64,000 nucleotides of DNA, from NCBI GenBank assembly GCA_945868825.1, contig CAMBMM010000001.1, positions 310,001 to 374,000 on the forward strand. The letters are read 5' to 3'. Numbering within the stretch: the first letter of the stretch is position 1; each line of letters opens with the position of its first letter. Positions 56,576 through 64,000 of this stretch are shown here, one piece after another. This stretch comes from Sphingobacterium thalpophilum. Its GTDB lineage: Bacteria > Bacteroidota > Bacteroidia > Sphingobacteriales > Sphingobacteriaceae. The notes under the pieces were generated by a model. It searched no databases and was not told the origin of the DNA. It worked only from the letters and a program-made list of their open reading frames with translations. Position numbers and translations under genes: made by a program.

Positions 56576-57148
56576 ATGATTCAGAAGAAAAAGTTAGTTA
56601 TATCGGTTGGAGGTGCCAGTGGCGCCATTTATGCTAAGGTATTATTTGATACACTCATACAGCTAAAGAATCAGTGGGAGAGTGTAGGGCTTATTTTTTC
56701 TGAAAATGCCAAATTGGTTTGGCAAGAAGAATTAGGCGATACATCGTACCTAGATTATGGTTTTACTTTTTATGACCTAGCTGATTTTATGGCGCCTTTT
56801 GCTTCGGGTTCTGCCAAATACGATACCATGATTATTTGCCCTTGTTCTATGGGAACGTTGGGTAGAATTGCCAGTGGTGTATCTAACGATTTAACCACCC
56901 GAGCTGCCGATGTGATATTGAAAGAGCGTAGAAAATTGATTTTAGTTGCCCGAGATACCCCTTATAGCTTAATACATATTAACAATATGAAAACTATTAC
57001 CGAGGCTGGAGGAATTATTTTCCCAGCTAGCCCTTCTTTTTACAGCAGGCCTCAAACTATGGAAGAGGTGGCTTTAACTGTAATTAATAGGGTCATAGAT
57101 TTAGCCGGATTTGAACACAGTTCGTACCGTTGGGGCGAAGAAAAATAA
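56576..57148 (+). CDS. ubiX: Flavin prenyltransferase UbiX
   Basis: 190 residues. Attaches dimethylallyl to FMN to make prenyl-FMN, the cofactor of UbiD-type decarboxylases. The flavoprotein loop GGASGAIYAKVL is at 13-24, the CPCSMGTLGRIASGVSNDL segment at about 88-106, and ARDTPYSLIHI after it, all conserved. In a genome with mqnC, the likely client is the UbiD-like decarboxylase of the futalosine menaquinone pathway (inference). Confidence 0.95.
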   Translation: MIQKKKLVISVGGASGAIYAKVLFDTLIQLKNQWESVGLIFSENAKLVWQEELGDTSYLDYGFTFYDLADFMAPFASGSAKYDTMIICPCSMGTLGRIASGVSNDLTTRAADVILKERRKLILVARDTPYSLIHINNMKTITEAGGIIFPASPSFYSRPQTMEEVALTVINRVIDLAGFEHSSYRWGEEK

Positions 57149-57161
57149 TGGGTTATAATCG

Positions 57162-57169
57162 TATTTTTG
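57162..57169 (+). promoter_or_regulatory. -7 promoter box of the mtaB operon
   Basis: TATTTTTG, exact TAnnTTTG, ending six bases before the ATG at 57176. The TTG at the end of the box is itself an in-frame start candidate, which the promoter position argues against. Confidence 0.55.
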
Positions 57170-57175
57170 CTAAGC

Positions 57176-58501
57176 ATGAGCACTAAAAAAGTTGCATTTT
57201 ACACCTTAGGCTGTAAGTTAAATTATTCCGAAACCTCTACCATTGGCCGCTCTTTTGCCGAAGCAGGATTTGAGGTGGTAAATTTTACCGATGCTGCAGA
57301 TGTATATGTGATTAATACCTGTTCGGTAACCGACCATGCCGATAAAAAGTGCCGAAAAGTGGTGAAAGAAGCTCTAAAGTATTCGCCTAAAGCCTATGTA
57401 GCCATTGTAGGCTGTTATGCACAATTAAAACCTCAAGAAATTTCTGAAATACCAGGTGTAGACGCTGTATTTGGCGCTGCTGAAAAGTTTAATTTAGTTG
57501 CGCATATTACTGATTTAACTAAAAATGAAAAGGCTCAGGTATTCAATAGACCTATTGAGTCTACTAAAGAATTTATCGGTTCTTACTCTTACGGAGATCG
57601 TACCCGCACCTTTTTAAAAGTACAAGATGGCTGCGATTATTCCTGCACTTTCTGTACCATACCTTTAGCTCGTGGGGCTAGCCGTAGCAATACTATTGCC
57701 GAAGTGCTAGCACAGGCCGAAGAAATTGCCGAATCGGGTGTAAAAGAAATTGTATTAACCGGTGTCAATTTAGGTGATTTTGGTATTCGCAACGGTGATC
57801 GTGAAGATCGCTTTTTAGATCTAATCACCGCTTTAGATGAAGTGGATGGAATTGATCGTATTCGTATTTCTTCAATTGAGCCAAATCTATTAACCAATGA
57901 AGTTATTGAATTTGTGGCTCAATCGAAACGATTTGTGCCGCATTTTCACATTCCTCTACAATCTGGAAACAATAAAATTTTAAGTCTGATGCGCCGCCGC
58001 TACCGTCGCGAATTGTATGCTGAACGGGTGGCTGCTATTAAGACTTTAATGCCCGATTGCTGTATTGGAGTAGATGTAATTGTGGGTTTTCCGGGCGAAA
58101 CTCGAGAAGATTTTTTAGATACCTACAACTTTTTAAACGACTTAGCTATTTCGTATTTGCACGTATTTACCTATTCGGAACGTGAAAATACACCAGCCAT
58201 TGAACTACCAGATTCGGTTCCGGGTAGCCAACGGGCCGATCGGAATAAAATGCTCCACATACTTTCGGAGAAGAAGCGGCGTGCTTTTTACGAAAGCCAA
58301 TTGGGAAGTAATGCAGAAGTGCTTTTTGAGGCCGACCAAAAAGAAGGCTACATGCACGGTTTTACCAGAAATTACGTTAAGGTAAAAACCCAATACGACC
58401 CTTTAAACGTAAACGAAATTAAACCAGTAGTTTTAACCGCGATTGCTGCCGATGGAGATGTTGAAATTTTGGAAGTAAACGAACTTATCTCACACATATA
58501 A
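57176..58501 (+). CDS. mtaB: tRNA t6A37 methylthiotransferase MtaB
   Basis: 441 residues from the ATG at 57176. Converts t6A37 to ms2t6A37 in tRNAs reading ANN codons. The N-terminal domain (UPF0004) has cysteines in TLGCKLNYSE, NTCSVTDHADKKC and GCYAQ for one 4Fe-4S cluster; the radical SAM domain has CDYSCTFCTIPLARG for the other; a TRAM domain ends the protein. CKLNYSE and TCSVTDHAD mark MtaB rather than MiaB. Heads the mtaB-lgt-monophosphatase-haem protein run. Confidence 0.94.
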   Translation: MSTKKVAFYTLGCKLNYSETSTIGRSFAEAGFEVVNFTDAADVYVINTCSVTDHADKKCRKVVKEALKYSPKAYVAIVGCYAQLKPQEISEIPGVDAVFGAAEKFNLVAHITDLTKNEKAQVFNRPIESTKEFIGSYSYGDRTRTFLKVQDGCDYSCTFCTIPLARGASRSNTIAEVLAQAEEIAESGVKEIVLTGVNLGDFGIRNGDREDRFLDLITALDEVDGIDRIRISSIEPNLLTNEVIEFVAQSKRFVPHFHIPLQSGNNKILSLMRRRYRRELYAERVAAIKTLMPDCCIGVDVIVGFPGETREDFLDTYNFLNDLAISYLHVFTYSERENTPAIELPDSVPGSQRADRNKMLHILSEKKRRAFYESQLGSNAEVLFEADQKEGYMHGFTRNYVKVKTQYDPLNVNEIKPVVLTAIAADGDVEILEVNELISHI

Positions 58502-58506
58502 ATCGC

Positions 58507-58515
58507 TATATTTAG
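58507..58515 (+). promoter_or_regulatory. Possible -7 box of lgt (TATATTTAG)
   Basis: TATATTTA followed by G; one mismatch from TAnnTTTG and ending three to four bases before the ATG at 58519. It may provide extra leaderless expression inside the operon. Confidence 0.35.
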
Positions 58516-58518
58516 CCT

Positions 58519-59661
58519 ATGTTTCCAACCATCACGTATCTTATTGAATACCTAACGGGTATAAATATTCCTTTACCTATTCAAACATTCGGCTTTTTTG
58601 TAGCCCTAGCATTTGCAGCAGGTTATTGGGCAATTAGCGAAGAGCTAAAACGAAAAGAAGCCTTAGGTCTTTTAAAAGCTATAACTCAAAAAGTAATTAT
58701 TGGAAAACCCGCTAGCTTTTTAGAGCTTGCTTCTAATGCCGTTTTTGGCTTTTTGATTGGGTACAAGTTGGGTTATACACTACTTAATTACACCGTATTT
58801 ACCGCCAATCCGCAAGAAGCTATATTGTCTACTCAAGGTAGTTTTTTGGGCGGTTTAGTGTTAGCGGCTCTACTTAGCTATTGGACTTATAAAGAAAAAA
58901 ACGATCAGCTATTACCTAAGCCTAAAGAAGTAAACGAAACTGTTCATCCCTACCAACTAATGAGTTCTATTTTAGTTTGGGCGGCAGTTACCGGATTTCT
59001 GGGCGCTAAAATTTTTCATAATCTAGAGTATTTAGATGATTTTGTGAAAGACCCAATTGATGCGCTTTTATCTTTTAGTGGATTAACTTTTTACGGAGGT
59101 TTAATTTGCGGCGGTGCTGGCGTATTATACATCACCAATAAAAACGGAATTAAGCCCTTGCACATGCTCGATGTGGGCGGCCCTGGTTTGATGCTAGCAT
59201 ATAGTATTGGCCGTATGGGTTGTCATCTCTCTGGCGATGGCGATTGGGGAATTCCAAACTTAGCCTCAAAACCTAGTTGGTTGCCCGATTGGTTATGGTC
59301 AACTACCTATCCGCATAATGTAATTAACGAAGGTGTTCCTATTAGAGATTGTGTAGGCCGTTTTTGTTCAGAATTGCCTTTTCCGGTATATCCTACCGCT
59401 TTGTACGAATCTATAATTTGTTTGGCCTTATTTGCTTTTCTTTGGTCAATTCGTAAGCGTATTCATGCCCCAGGATTTATATTTTCTATTTATTTAATTT
59501 TAAATGGATTGGAGCGCTTTACCATCGAACTTATTCGTGTAAATTCTAAATACCATGTGGCAGGAATTAGCTTTACCCAAGCAGAATTAATCTCGTCTAT
59601 ACTTGTTATTTTGGGTATTGTTGGTGCAATTTGGTCTTTAAAAAATGCAAAAAAAGGCTAA
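58519..59661 (+). CDS. lgt: Prolipoprotein diacylglyceryl transferase-like membrane protein
   Basis: 380 residues, about 90 longer than E. coli Lgt, with seven or more hydrophobic helices. Lgt transfers diacylglycerol to the lipobox cysteine. The signature reads [14 protein letters not shown] from 231, so the essential Arg (Arg232) is kept, but the usual GNFxNxE is changed to GCHxSGD, and the segment matching HGG of E. coli His103 reads FYGG (Tyr192). This divergent form is, to my knowledge, common in Bacteroidota. Seventeen bases after mtaB; overlaps the next start (TAATG). Confidence 0.82.
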   Translation: MFPTITYLIEYLTGINIPLPIQTFGFFVALAFAAGYWAISEELKRKEALGLLKAITQKVIIGKPASFLELASNAVFGFLIGYKLGYTLLNYTVFTANPQEAILSTQGSFLGGLVLAALLSYWTYKEKNDQLLPKPKEVNETVHPYQLMSSILVWAAVTGFLGAKIFHNLEYLDDFVKDPIDALLSFSGLTFYGGLICGGAGVLYITNKNGIKPLHMLDVGGPGLMLAYSIGRMGCHLSGDGDWGIPNLASKPSWLPDWLWSTTYPHNVINEGVPIRDCVGRFCSELPFPVYPTALYESIICLALFAFLWSIRKRIHAPGFIFSIYLILNGLERFTIELIRVNSKYHVAGISFTQAELISSILVILGIVGAIWSLKNAKKG

Positions 59662-60470
59662 TGGAGCCAGAATTAGCTGCCCTTACGCAAGAAGTTATTA
59701 CGCTTACTAAAGCAGTAGGACAATTTATTTGGGAAGAAAGTTTACGCTTTACACCCGATAAAATTGAATACAAAGGGCTTAACGATTTGGTTTCATATGT
59801 TGATAAAACCGCCGAACAACAATTAGTAGTTGGCTTAAGTAAATTAGTACCCGAAGCTGGTTTTATTACCGAAGAAAAAACTAACCAAACTACCGCCGAA
59901 ACGTATCACTGGATTGTTGATCCCTTAGATGGCACCACAAATTTTATTCATGGTATTCCTACGTTCTCAGTCAGTATTGCCTTGCAGCGTAACAGTGACC
60001 TTGTTTTGGGTGTTGTTTATGAAATTAATCGCGATGAGTGTTTTTATGCCTGGGAAAATGGCGGGGCTTGGCTCAATGGGAAAGCCATACAGGTATCTAA
60101 AGCACCTAAACTAGCTAATACTTTATTGGCAACTGGTTTTCCGTATTACGATTTCAAGAAAAAAGAGCCTTATTTGAGAGTTTTTCAGGAGGTGATGGAA
60201 AAATGCCACGGTTTGCGTCGCATAGGTTCGGCAGCAGTTGATTTGGCTTATGTTGCCTGCGGTAGATTTGACGGCTATTTTGAATATAATTTGCAAACTT
60301 GGGATGTTGCGGCTGGTGTTGTGTTGGTGAAAGAAGCAGGTGGTGAGGTGCTTGATTTTTCTGGAGGATCTAAATTTTTGCAGGAGCGGGAAGTATTGGC
60401 CACGAATGGACGCATTACAAAAGAACTTTTACAAATTATTGATTCACATTTTAACGATAAATCTATATGA
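59661..60470 (+). CDS. Inositol monophosphatase-family phosphatase
   Basis: 269 residues from the ATG at 59661, which overlaps the lgt stop by one base; a longer in-frame start inside lgt is rejected. Metal-site motifs are EEKT (near 65-68), DPLDGTTNFIHG (about 82-93) and WDVAAGVVLVKEAGG (about 209-223). Hydrolyses inositol-1-phosphate or other sugar/nucleotide monophosphates (SuhB/CysQ-like); the substrate cannot be fixed. Overlaps the haem-protein start by four bases. Confidence 0.92.
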   Translation: MEPELAALTQEVITLTKAVGQFIWEESLRFTPDKIEYKGLNDLVSYVDKTAEQQLVVGLSKLVPEAGFITEEKTNQTTAETYHWIVDPLDGTTNFIHGIPTFSVSIALQRNSDLVLGVVYEINRDECFYAWENGGAWLNGKAIQVSKAPKLANTLLATGFPYYDFKKKEPYLRVFQEVMEKCHGLRRIGSAAVDLAYVACGRFDGYFEYNLQTWDVAAGVVLVKEAGGEVLDFSGGSKFLQEREVLATNGRITKELLQIIDSHFNDKSI

Positions 60471-60940
60471 GACTAGTGACTAAAATTCTATTAGGGCTTG
60501 CAGTTCTACTTTTGCTAGCTCAATTTGTTCCTTCGGAACAAAATAGTGCTATTGGAGCTCAGCCCAATGATATTTTCACCAAATATCCTGCCTCAGCCGA
60601 GGTACAAGCCATAGCTAAAAAAGCCTGTTACGATTGTCATTCAAATAATACGGTGTATCCGTGGTATGCGAATGTGCAGCCACTTGCATGGTGGATTAAC
60701 GATCATGTAAAAGAAGGCAAAGGAGAATTTAATTATTCTGAATTTAATACTTATACGCCTAAACGTGCACGCCACAAATTAGAAGAAGTTGCGGAGCAAG
60801 TAAACGAACACGAAATGCCTTTAAACTCGTACACGTGGATACATGCCGAAGCTCGTTTGAGCGATGCAGAGCGTAAAGTATTAACTGATTGGGCTATGGC
60901 TACCCGAGAGACTATTCCTGCACCGCCAAAAACAAAATAA
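60467..60940 (+). CDS. Haem-binding-domain protein (c-type haem site)
   Basis: 157 residues. An N-terminal membrane anchor or signal (about 4-20, VTKILLGLAVLLLLAQF) precedes a periplasmic domain with one c-type haem motif CYDCH (Cys54, Cys57, His58) and SNNTVYPWYANVQPLAWW. A Met in NEHEMPLN may be the distal ligand. Matches the haem_bd family found in Bacteroidota; probably an electron carrier or haem sensor. Last gene of the operon, start overlapping the phosphatase stop. Confidence 0.9.
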   Translation: MRLVTKILLGLAVLLLLAQFVPSEQNSAIGAQPNDIFTKYPASAEVQAIAKKACYDCHSNNTVYPWYANVQPLAWWINDHVKEGKGEFNYSEFNTYTPKRARHKLEEVAEQVNEHEMPLNSYTWIHAEARLSDAERKVLTDWAMATRETIPAPPKTK

Positions 60941-60960
60941 AACGAATTTGAAAACGAACA

Positions 60961-60991
60961 AAAAAGCCCCCGAATTTTCGGGGGCTTTTTT
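60961..60991. terminator. Bidirectional terminator between the haem-protein and nfu genes
   Basis: Stem AAAAAGCCCCCGAA (60961-60974) with 60977-60990, very tight loop, T run to 60991. It abuts the nfu stop at 60993. Confidence 0.92.
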
Positions 60992-60992
60992 G

Positions 60993-61544
60993 TTATAAAG
61001 CTTCTGAAACCACTTCGCTTACTTCGGGTACCATGCGTTTGAGCAAATTTTCGATACCCGATTTTAAGGTAATGGTAGAAGATGGACAACCACTGCAAGA
61101 GCCTCTAAGCTCTACGGTAACCACACCATTATTAAACGAGCGGTAACTAATTGCACCACCATCTTGTTCAACCGCAGGGCGAACATAATCGTATAATACT
61201 TGTTGAATTTTTTTCTCTATATCTGTTCCTTCAAAAACTACGTCTGCTTCGGCTTTTTCTTGTATTTTCAATTCGCTTTCTACGGCACCTTTCACAAATT
61301 CTTTTAGAATGACCTCAATATCAGCCCAATCACTATCATTTGATTTGGTAAGCGTAACAAAATTACTGGCAAAAAATACACCATTTATGAAGTTAAATTT
61401 GAATAATTCTTTAGCAAAAGGAGAACTTTCGGCACTTTCTTTCGTAGGAAAATCGACACTGTCGTTTACCAAAAGTTTGTTTACCAAAAATTTCATGCTA
61501 GCCGGGTTGGGCGTAGCTTCTGTAAATACATTAATTGTGCTCAT
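60993..61544 (-). CDS. nfu: NifU-family iron-sulfur carrier (Nfu)
   Basis: 183 residues: Nfu N-terminal domain (about 1-90, TEATPNPASMKFLVN) followed by a NifU C-terminal domain (about 108-180) with the cluster-binding CxxC, Cys150 and Cys153 in RGSCSGCPSS. Delivers 4Fe-4S clusters to client enzymes. Separate from the isc operon at 8-10 kb. A -7 box is 15 bases upstream. Confidence 0.95.
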   Translation of the reverse strand: MSTINVFTEATPNPASMKFLVNKLLVNDSVDFPTKESAESSPFAKELFKFNFINGVFFASNFVTLTKSNDSDWADIEVILKEFVKGAVESELKIQEKAEADVVFEGTDIEKKIQQVLYDYVRPAVEQDGGAISYRSFNNGVVTVELRGSCSGCPSSTITLKSGIENLLKRMVPEVSEVVSEAL

Positions 61545-61559
61545 ATTTAATTTTTAAAT

Positions 61560-61567
61560 CAAAAATA
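61560..61567 (-). promoter_or_regulatory. -7 promoter box of nfu
   Basis: Minus strand TATTTTTG, exact TAnnTTTG, 15 bases before the ATG at 61544. Confidence 0.55.
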
Positions 61568-61629
61568 GGTTTTTTGAAAGTGGTCAGTACCCAGTACTTA
61601 AGTTATGACACCGAGGTGACGGCTTAGCC

Positions 61630-62973
61630 TTAAATACCGGTATATGTTTCTGGACGTAAATGTAAGATTTCTTGCTTTACAGTGTCATTAATAGCTAGCC
61701 CATTCACAAATTCCATTAAAGTAGTGGCATCAATAGTTTTATTGGTGCGTGTAAGCTCTTTTAAAGTTTCGTATGGATTTGGATAGCCCTCTCTGCGTAA
61801 AATGGTTTGTATGGCTTCAGCTAATACCGCCCAATTTGCTTGCAAATCGGTGTTGATAGCCGCTTGATTAAGTACCAATTTGTTTAGTCCTTTTTCGGTA
61901 GCTTTTAAAGCAATTAAGCTATGCGCTATGGGTACACCTACGTTACGTAATACGGTAGAGTCGGTTAAATCTCTTTGTAAACGAGAAATAGGCAATTTGG
62001 CCGAAAAATGCTCAAATAGTGCGTTGGCAACGCCTAAATTTCCTTCCGAATTTTCGAAATCTATGGGGTTAACTTTATGCGGCATTGCTGAAGAGCCTAC
62101 TTCACCGGCTTTCAACTCTTGTTTGAAATAATCCATAGAGATATACAACCAGAAATCTCTATTTAAATCAATTAATATCGTGTTGATACGTTTTAAGGCA
62201 TCGCATTGTGCCGCAAACTGATCGTAATGTTCAATTTGGGTAGTTGTTTGTGAGCGTTTTAGGCCAAGTGTATGTTGAACAAAATGATTGGCAAAATCAA
62301 CCCAATTTATTGTTGGGTACGCTATTTGGTGTGCATTAAAGTTACCAGTTGCACCCCCAAATTTGGCAGCATTTGGTATGGCTATTAAAGTTGCTAGTTG
62401 TGTTTTTAAACGTTCAACAAATACGGTAATTTCTTTGCCTAAACGGGTAGGGCTAGCTGCTTGGCCATGCGTACGAGCCAGCATCGGAACATCCTTCCAT
62501 TGCGCTGCCAATCCTTTAAGCGTTTTAATAACCATCTCCAGTGCGGGTAAATAGCTTTCGGCTAATCCGCATTTAACTGAATAAGGAATGGCCGTATTGT
62601 TTATGTCTTGGGAAGTTAGTCCGAAATGAATAAACTCCTTGTATGAGCTTAAATTTAGGTCGTCGAATTTCTTTTTTATAAAATATTCTACTGCCTTTAC
62701 ATCGTGGTTGGTGGTTTTTTCAATTTCCTTCACTTGCAAAGCGTCCTCTTGGTTAAAATTTTCAAAAATCTTGCGTAAGGCATCAAATTCGCTTTTTGGG
62801 AAAGCTTGTAACTGCGGTAAGGGTAAGTTCACTAAACCAATAAAATATTCTATTTCTACAAAAACCCGGTATTTAATGAGTGCCGATTCTGAAAAGTAGG
62901 CACTTAATTCGTTGGTTATTTTGTGGTAACGACCATCAATTGGAGATAGGGCAGATAAAGGGGTTAAAGTCAT
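61630..62973 (-). CDS. purB: Adenylosuccinate lyase
   Basis: 447 residues. Releases fumarate from SAICAR and adenylosuccinate, acting twice in purine synthesis. The fumarase-superfamily signature GSSAMPHKVNPIDFEN is present, as is TSQDINNTA near 115-123 and ARTHGQAASPTRLG with the catalytic His. Closest to the E. coli-type PurB (SPIDGRY start). Monocistronic, 16 bases from a perfect -7 box. Confidence 0.97.
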   Translation of the reverse strand: MTLTPLSALSPIDGRYHKITNELSAYFSESALIKYRVFVEIEYFIGLVNLPLPQLQAFPKSEFDALRKIFENFNQEDALQVKEIEKTTNHDVKAVEYFIKKKFDDLNLSSYKEFIHFGLTSQDINNTAIPYSVKCGLAESYLPALEMVIKTLKGLAAQWKDVPMLARTHGQAASPTRLGKEITVFVERLKTQLATLIAIPNAAKFGGATGNFNAHQIAYPTINWVDFANHFVQHTLGLKRSQTTTQIEHYDQFAAQCDALKRINTILIDLNRDFWLYISMDYFKQELKAGEVGSSAMPHKVNPIDFENSEGNLGVANALFEHFSAKLPISRLQRDLTDSTVLRNVGVPIAHSLIALKATEKGLNKLVLNQAAINTDLQANWAVLAEAIQTILRREGYPNPYETLKELTRTNKTIDATTLMEFVNGLAINDTVKQEILHLRPETYTGI

Positions 62974-62989
62974 GTAAATCAGCTTTGTG

Positions 62990-62997
62990 CAAATTTA
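62990..62997 (-). promoter_or_regulatory. -7 promoter box of purB
   Basis: Minus strand TAAATTTG, exact TAnnTTTG, 16 bases before the ATG at 62973. Confidence 0.55.
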
Positions 62998-63140
62998 CGC
63001 CTTTTTCTCGGTTTCTAAATCGCTTATTTCTAAATAATTTCTATTTCATTTTTTAATTTTAAAGTATATTTTATGCATTTAAATTAAATAATAATTAATA
63101 ATTTAATAACATTTTTATGACATAATAAAAATCAGGAAAC

Positions 63141-63171
63141 TTTGGAATTAAAAAAAGTTTCCATAGTTTTG
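63141..63171 (+). promoter_or_regulatory. Promoter of the TetR gene (TTTG-N19-TAGTTTTG)
   Basis: TTTG at 63141-63144, 19-base spacer and TAGTTTTG at 63164-63171: a complete Bacteroidota -33/-7 promoter. Its position decides the start codon of the TetR gene, since an upstream in-frame TTG at 63142 is part of the -33 element. Confidence 0.7.
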
Positions 63172-63192
63172 CAATTGATAATTGAATACAAT

Positions 63193-63798
63193 TTGGATAA
63201 TCGCTCACACATTCTTGCTGAAGTAGATATACTTTTTAGCCAATATGGCATTAAAAGTATAACCATGGACGATATTGCCAAACATTTAGGCATGTCTAAG
63301 AAAACTATTTATCTACATTTTAAAGACAAAAAAGAACTTGTTTTAGAGCTCATGCGTACTAAAATTGATACTCAAACCTGTATCATCAAAGAATGCAGAG
63401 ATAAGGCAAGCAATGCCATTCACGAAATGTTTTTTGGGATTGCCAATTTAGAGGCCATGCTATCCAAAACAAACCCAAGCATGTTTTACGATTTGCAAAA
63501 GTTTTATCCACAGGCCTGGGCATATTTTAAAGATTTTAGAGAGCGTATTTTACTAGAAAAAGTAAGGGATAATATAATTTGGGGAGTACAAGAGGGCTAT
63601 TATAGACCGGAAATAGATATTGATATACTCAGTATTATGCGGGTAGAACAGATTGAGTTTTCTTTCAATCAATTTGTTTTTCCGGTGCAGCAATTTAGCG
63701 TATTACAGGTTGCTAAAGAGCTCACACTGCATTTTATCTATGGCATTTGTACCCCTAAAGGCTACGAGTTAACTAAGCAATACGAACAATCACATTGA
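63193..63798 (+). CDS. TetR/AcrR-family transcriptional regulator
   Basis: 201 residues from a TTG at 63193. Starting there gives MDNRSHILAEVDILFSQYG, the expected first helix of a TetR domain, whereas the next ATG (63265) would remove it and the upstream TTG lies in the promoter. The helix-turn-helix is ITMDDIAKHLGMSKKTIYLHF with KDKKELV; the C-terminal ligand domain is helical and family-specific. It precedes a TolC-type gene by ten bases on the same strand, so it probably represses an efflux operon and itself. Confidence 0.88.
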   Translation: MDNRSHILAEVDILFSQYGIKSITMDDIAKHLGMSKKTIYLHFKDKKELVLELMRTKIDTQTCIIKECRDKASNAIHEMFFGIANLEAMLSKTNPSMFYDLQKFYPQAWAYFKDFRERILLEKVRDNIIWGVQEGYYRPEIDIDILSIMRVEQIEFSFNQFVFPVQQFSVLQVAKELTLHFIYGICTPKGYELTKQYEQSH

Positions 63799-63808
63799 TA
63801 AACTATAT

Positions 63809-64000
63809 ATGAATACCAAATTTTACACCTTTTTAAGTTTAGCGCTATTGGGCTTTGGCAAGCTTTCGGCACAAACCACTCCGAGTTACAGCTTCACTTT
63901 AGCGCAGACTATTGATTATGCCTTTAAAAATCAAGCTGCAGTACTCAATGCCCAGCTAGATGAGCAAATTGCTAAGAATACCGTAAAGCAAACTACTGGT
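63809..64000 (+). CDS. TolC-family outer-membrane efflux protein (partial, N-terminal end)
   Basis: First 64 residues, cut by the window edge. Signal peptide of about 21 residues (YTFLSLALLGFGKLSA) followed by YSFTLAQTIDYAFKNQAAVLNAQ, the typical opening of outer-membrane efflux (OEP) proteins, in which a Leu-x2-Ala-[IL]-x2-A-x2-N pattern begins the first coiled-coil helix. Together with the TetR gene it suggests a tolC-hlyD-RND efflux operon continuing to the right; those genes are not visible. Confidence 0.85.
   Translation, partial: MNTKFYTFLSLALLGFGKLSAQTTPSYSFTLAQTIDYAFKNQAAVLNAQLDEQIAKNTVKQTTG

Noticed and set aside
63142-63192. Longer start for the TetR protein at TTG 63142
   Set aside because: This TTG is part of the -33 element of the promoter, and the added residues precede the normal TetR first helix.

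Overview
The window is about 64 kb of ordinary, densely packed chromosome from a member of the Bacteroidota, most likely a Sphingobacteriales/Cytophagales-type environmental organism; I cannot name the genus from sequence alone. The indicators are a short primary sigma factor without region 1.1, many -7 promoter boxes of the form TAnnTTTG in place of -35/-10 promoters, start codons without Shine-Dalgarno sequences, class III glutamine synthetase, the alternative GlmU-family protein, lysyl-tRNA synthetase with a C-terminal extension, Oar-like TonB-dependent receptors and a haem-binding-domain protein. I see no phage, insertion sequence, CRISPR array, toxin-antitoxin or defence locus, and no gap without a gene reaches 300 bases.

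Layout. 1-10 kb: end of a probable pcm gene, smpB, a metal transporter fused to a universal-stress domain with a divergent Lrp regulator, ung, a membrane-anchored repeat protein, lysS, a long-chain acyl-CoA ligase and the iscS-iscU-iscA iron-sulfur operon. 10-20 kb: two small two-helix membrane proteins, methylmalonyl-CoA epimerase, zinc-free L31, then a run of alternative glmU, tpiA, prmA, mpl and a small XRE regulator; convergent to it lie a GNAT-like protein, an Asp-rich micro-protein, scpB and mqnC. 20-32 kb: a catalytic plus inactive M16 peptidase pair, guaB, a LOG-family protein, rpoD, a second LOG protein with a sodium:solute symporter, recR followed by a dehydrogenase and a secreted hydrolase, then asnS-nhaA. 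32-39 kb: smc, a metallo-hydrolase and lpdA. 39-46.5 kb: two paralogous Oar-like TonB receptors, each with its own terminator, and an exported class II cyclic-nucleotide phosphodiesterase homologue. 46.5-64 kb: purM, a small lipoprotein, GSIII, purL-trmN6-phosphoesterase-fbp, rnhA, tRNA-His, an orphan gene, ubiX, mtaB-lgt-inositol monophosphatase-haem protein, nfu, purB and, at the edge, a TetR regulator before a TolC-type efflux gene.

Functional threads. Purine synthesis (purL, purM, purB, guaB) is scattered over four transcription units. Iron-sulfur assembly appears twice (isc operon and nfu). mqnC and ubiX both fit menaquinone synthesis by the futalosine route. smc and scpB, two condensin parts, sit about 14 kb apart without scpA. 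lgt supplies the lipidation that the lipoprotein near 48 kb needs.

The most interesting non-gene signal is promoter placement. The TAnnTTTG box, or a TAnnTTAG variant, repeatedly ends three or four bases before the start codon, implying leaderless mRNAs; other genes place it about 15-22 bases upstream. I found no clearly new multi-gene system. The best leads are this leaderless class, a tRNA-His with a U-U acceptor mismatch, the exported phosphodiesterase, a divergent Lgt and three unrecognised small genes.
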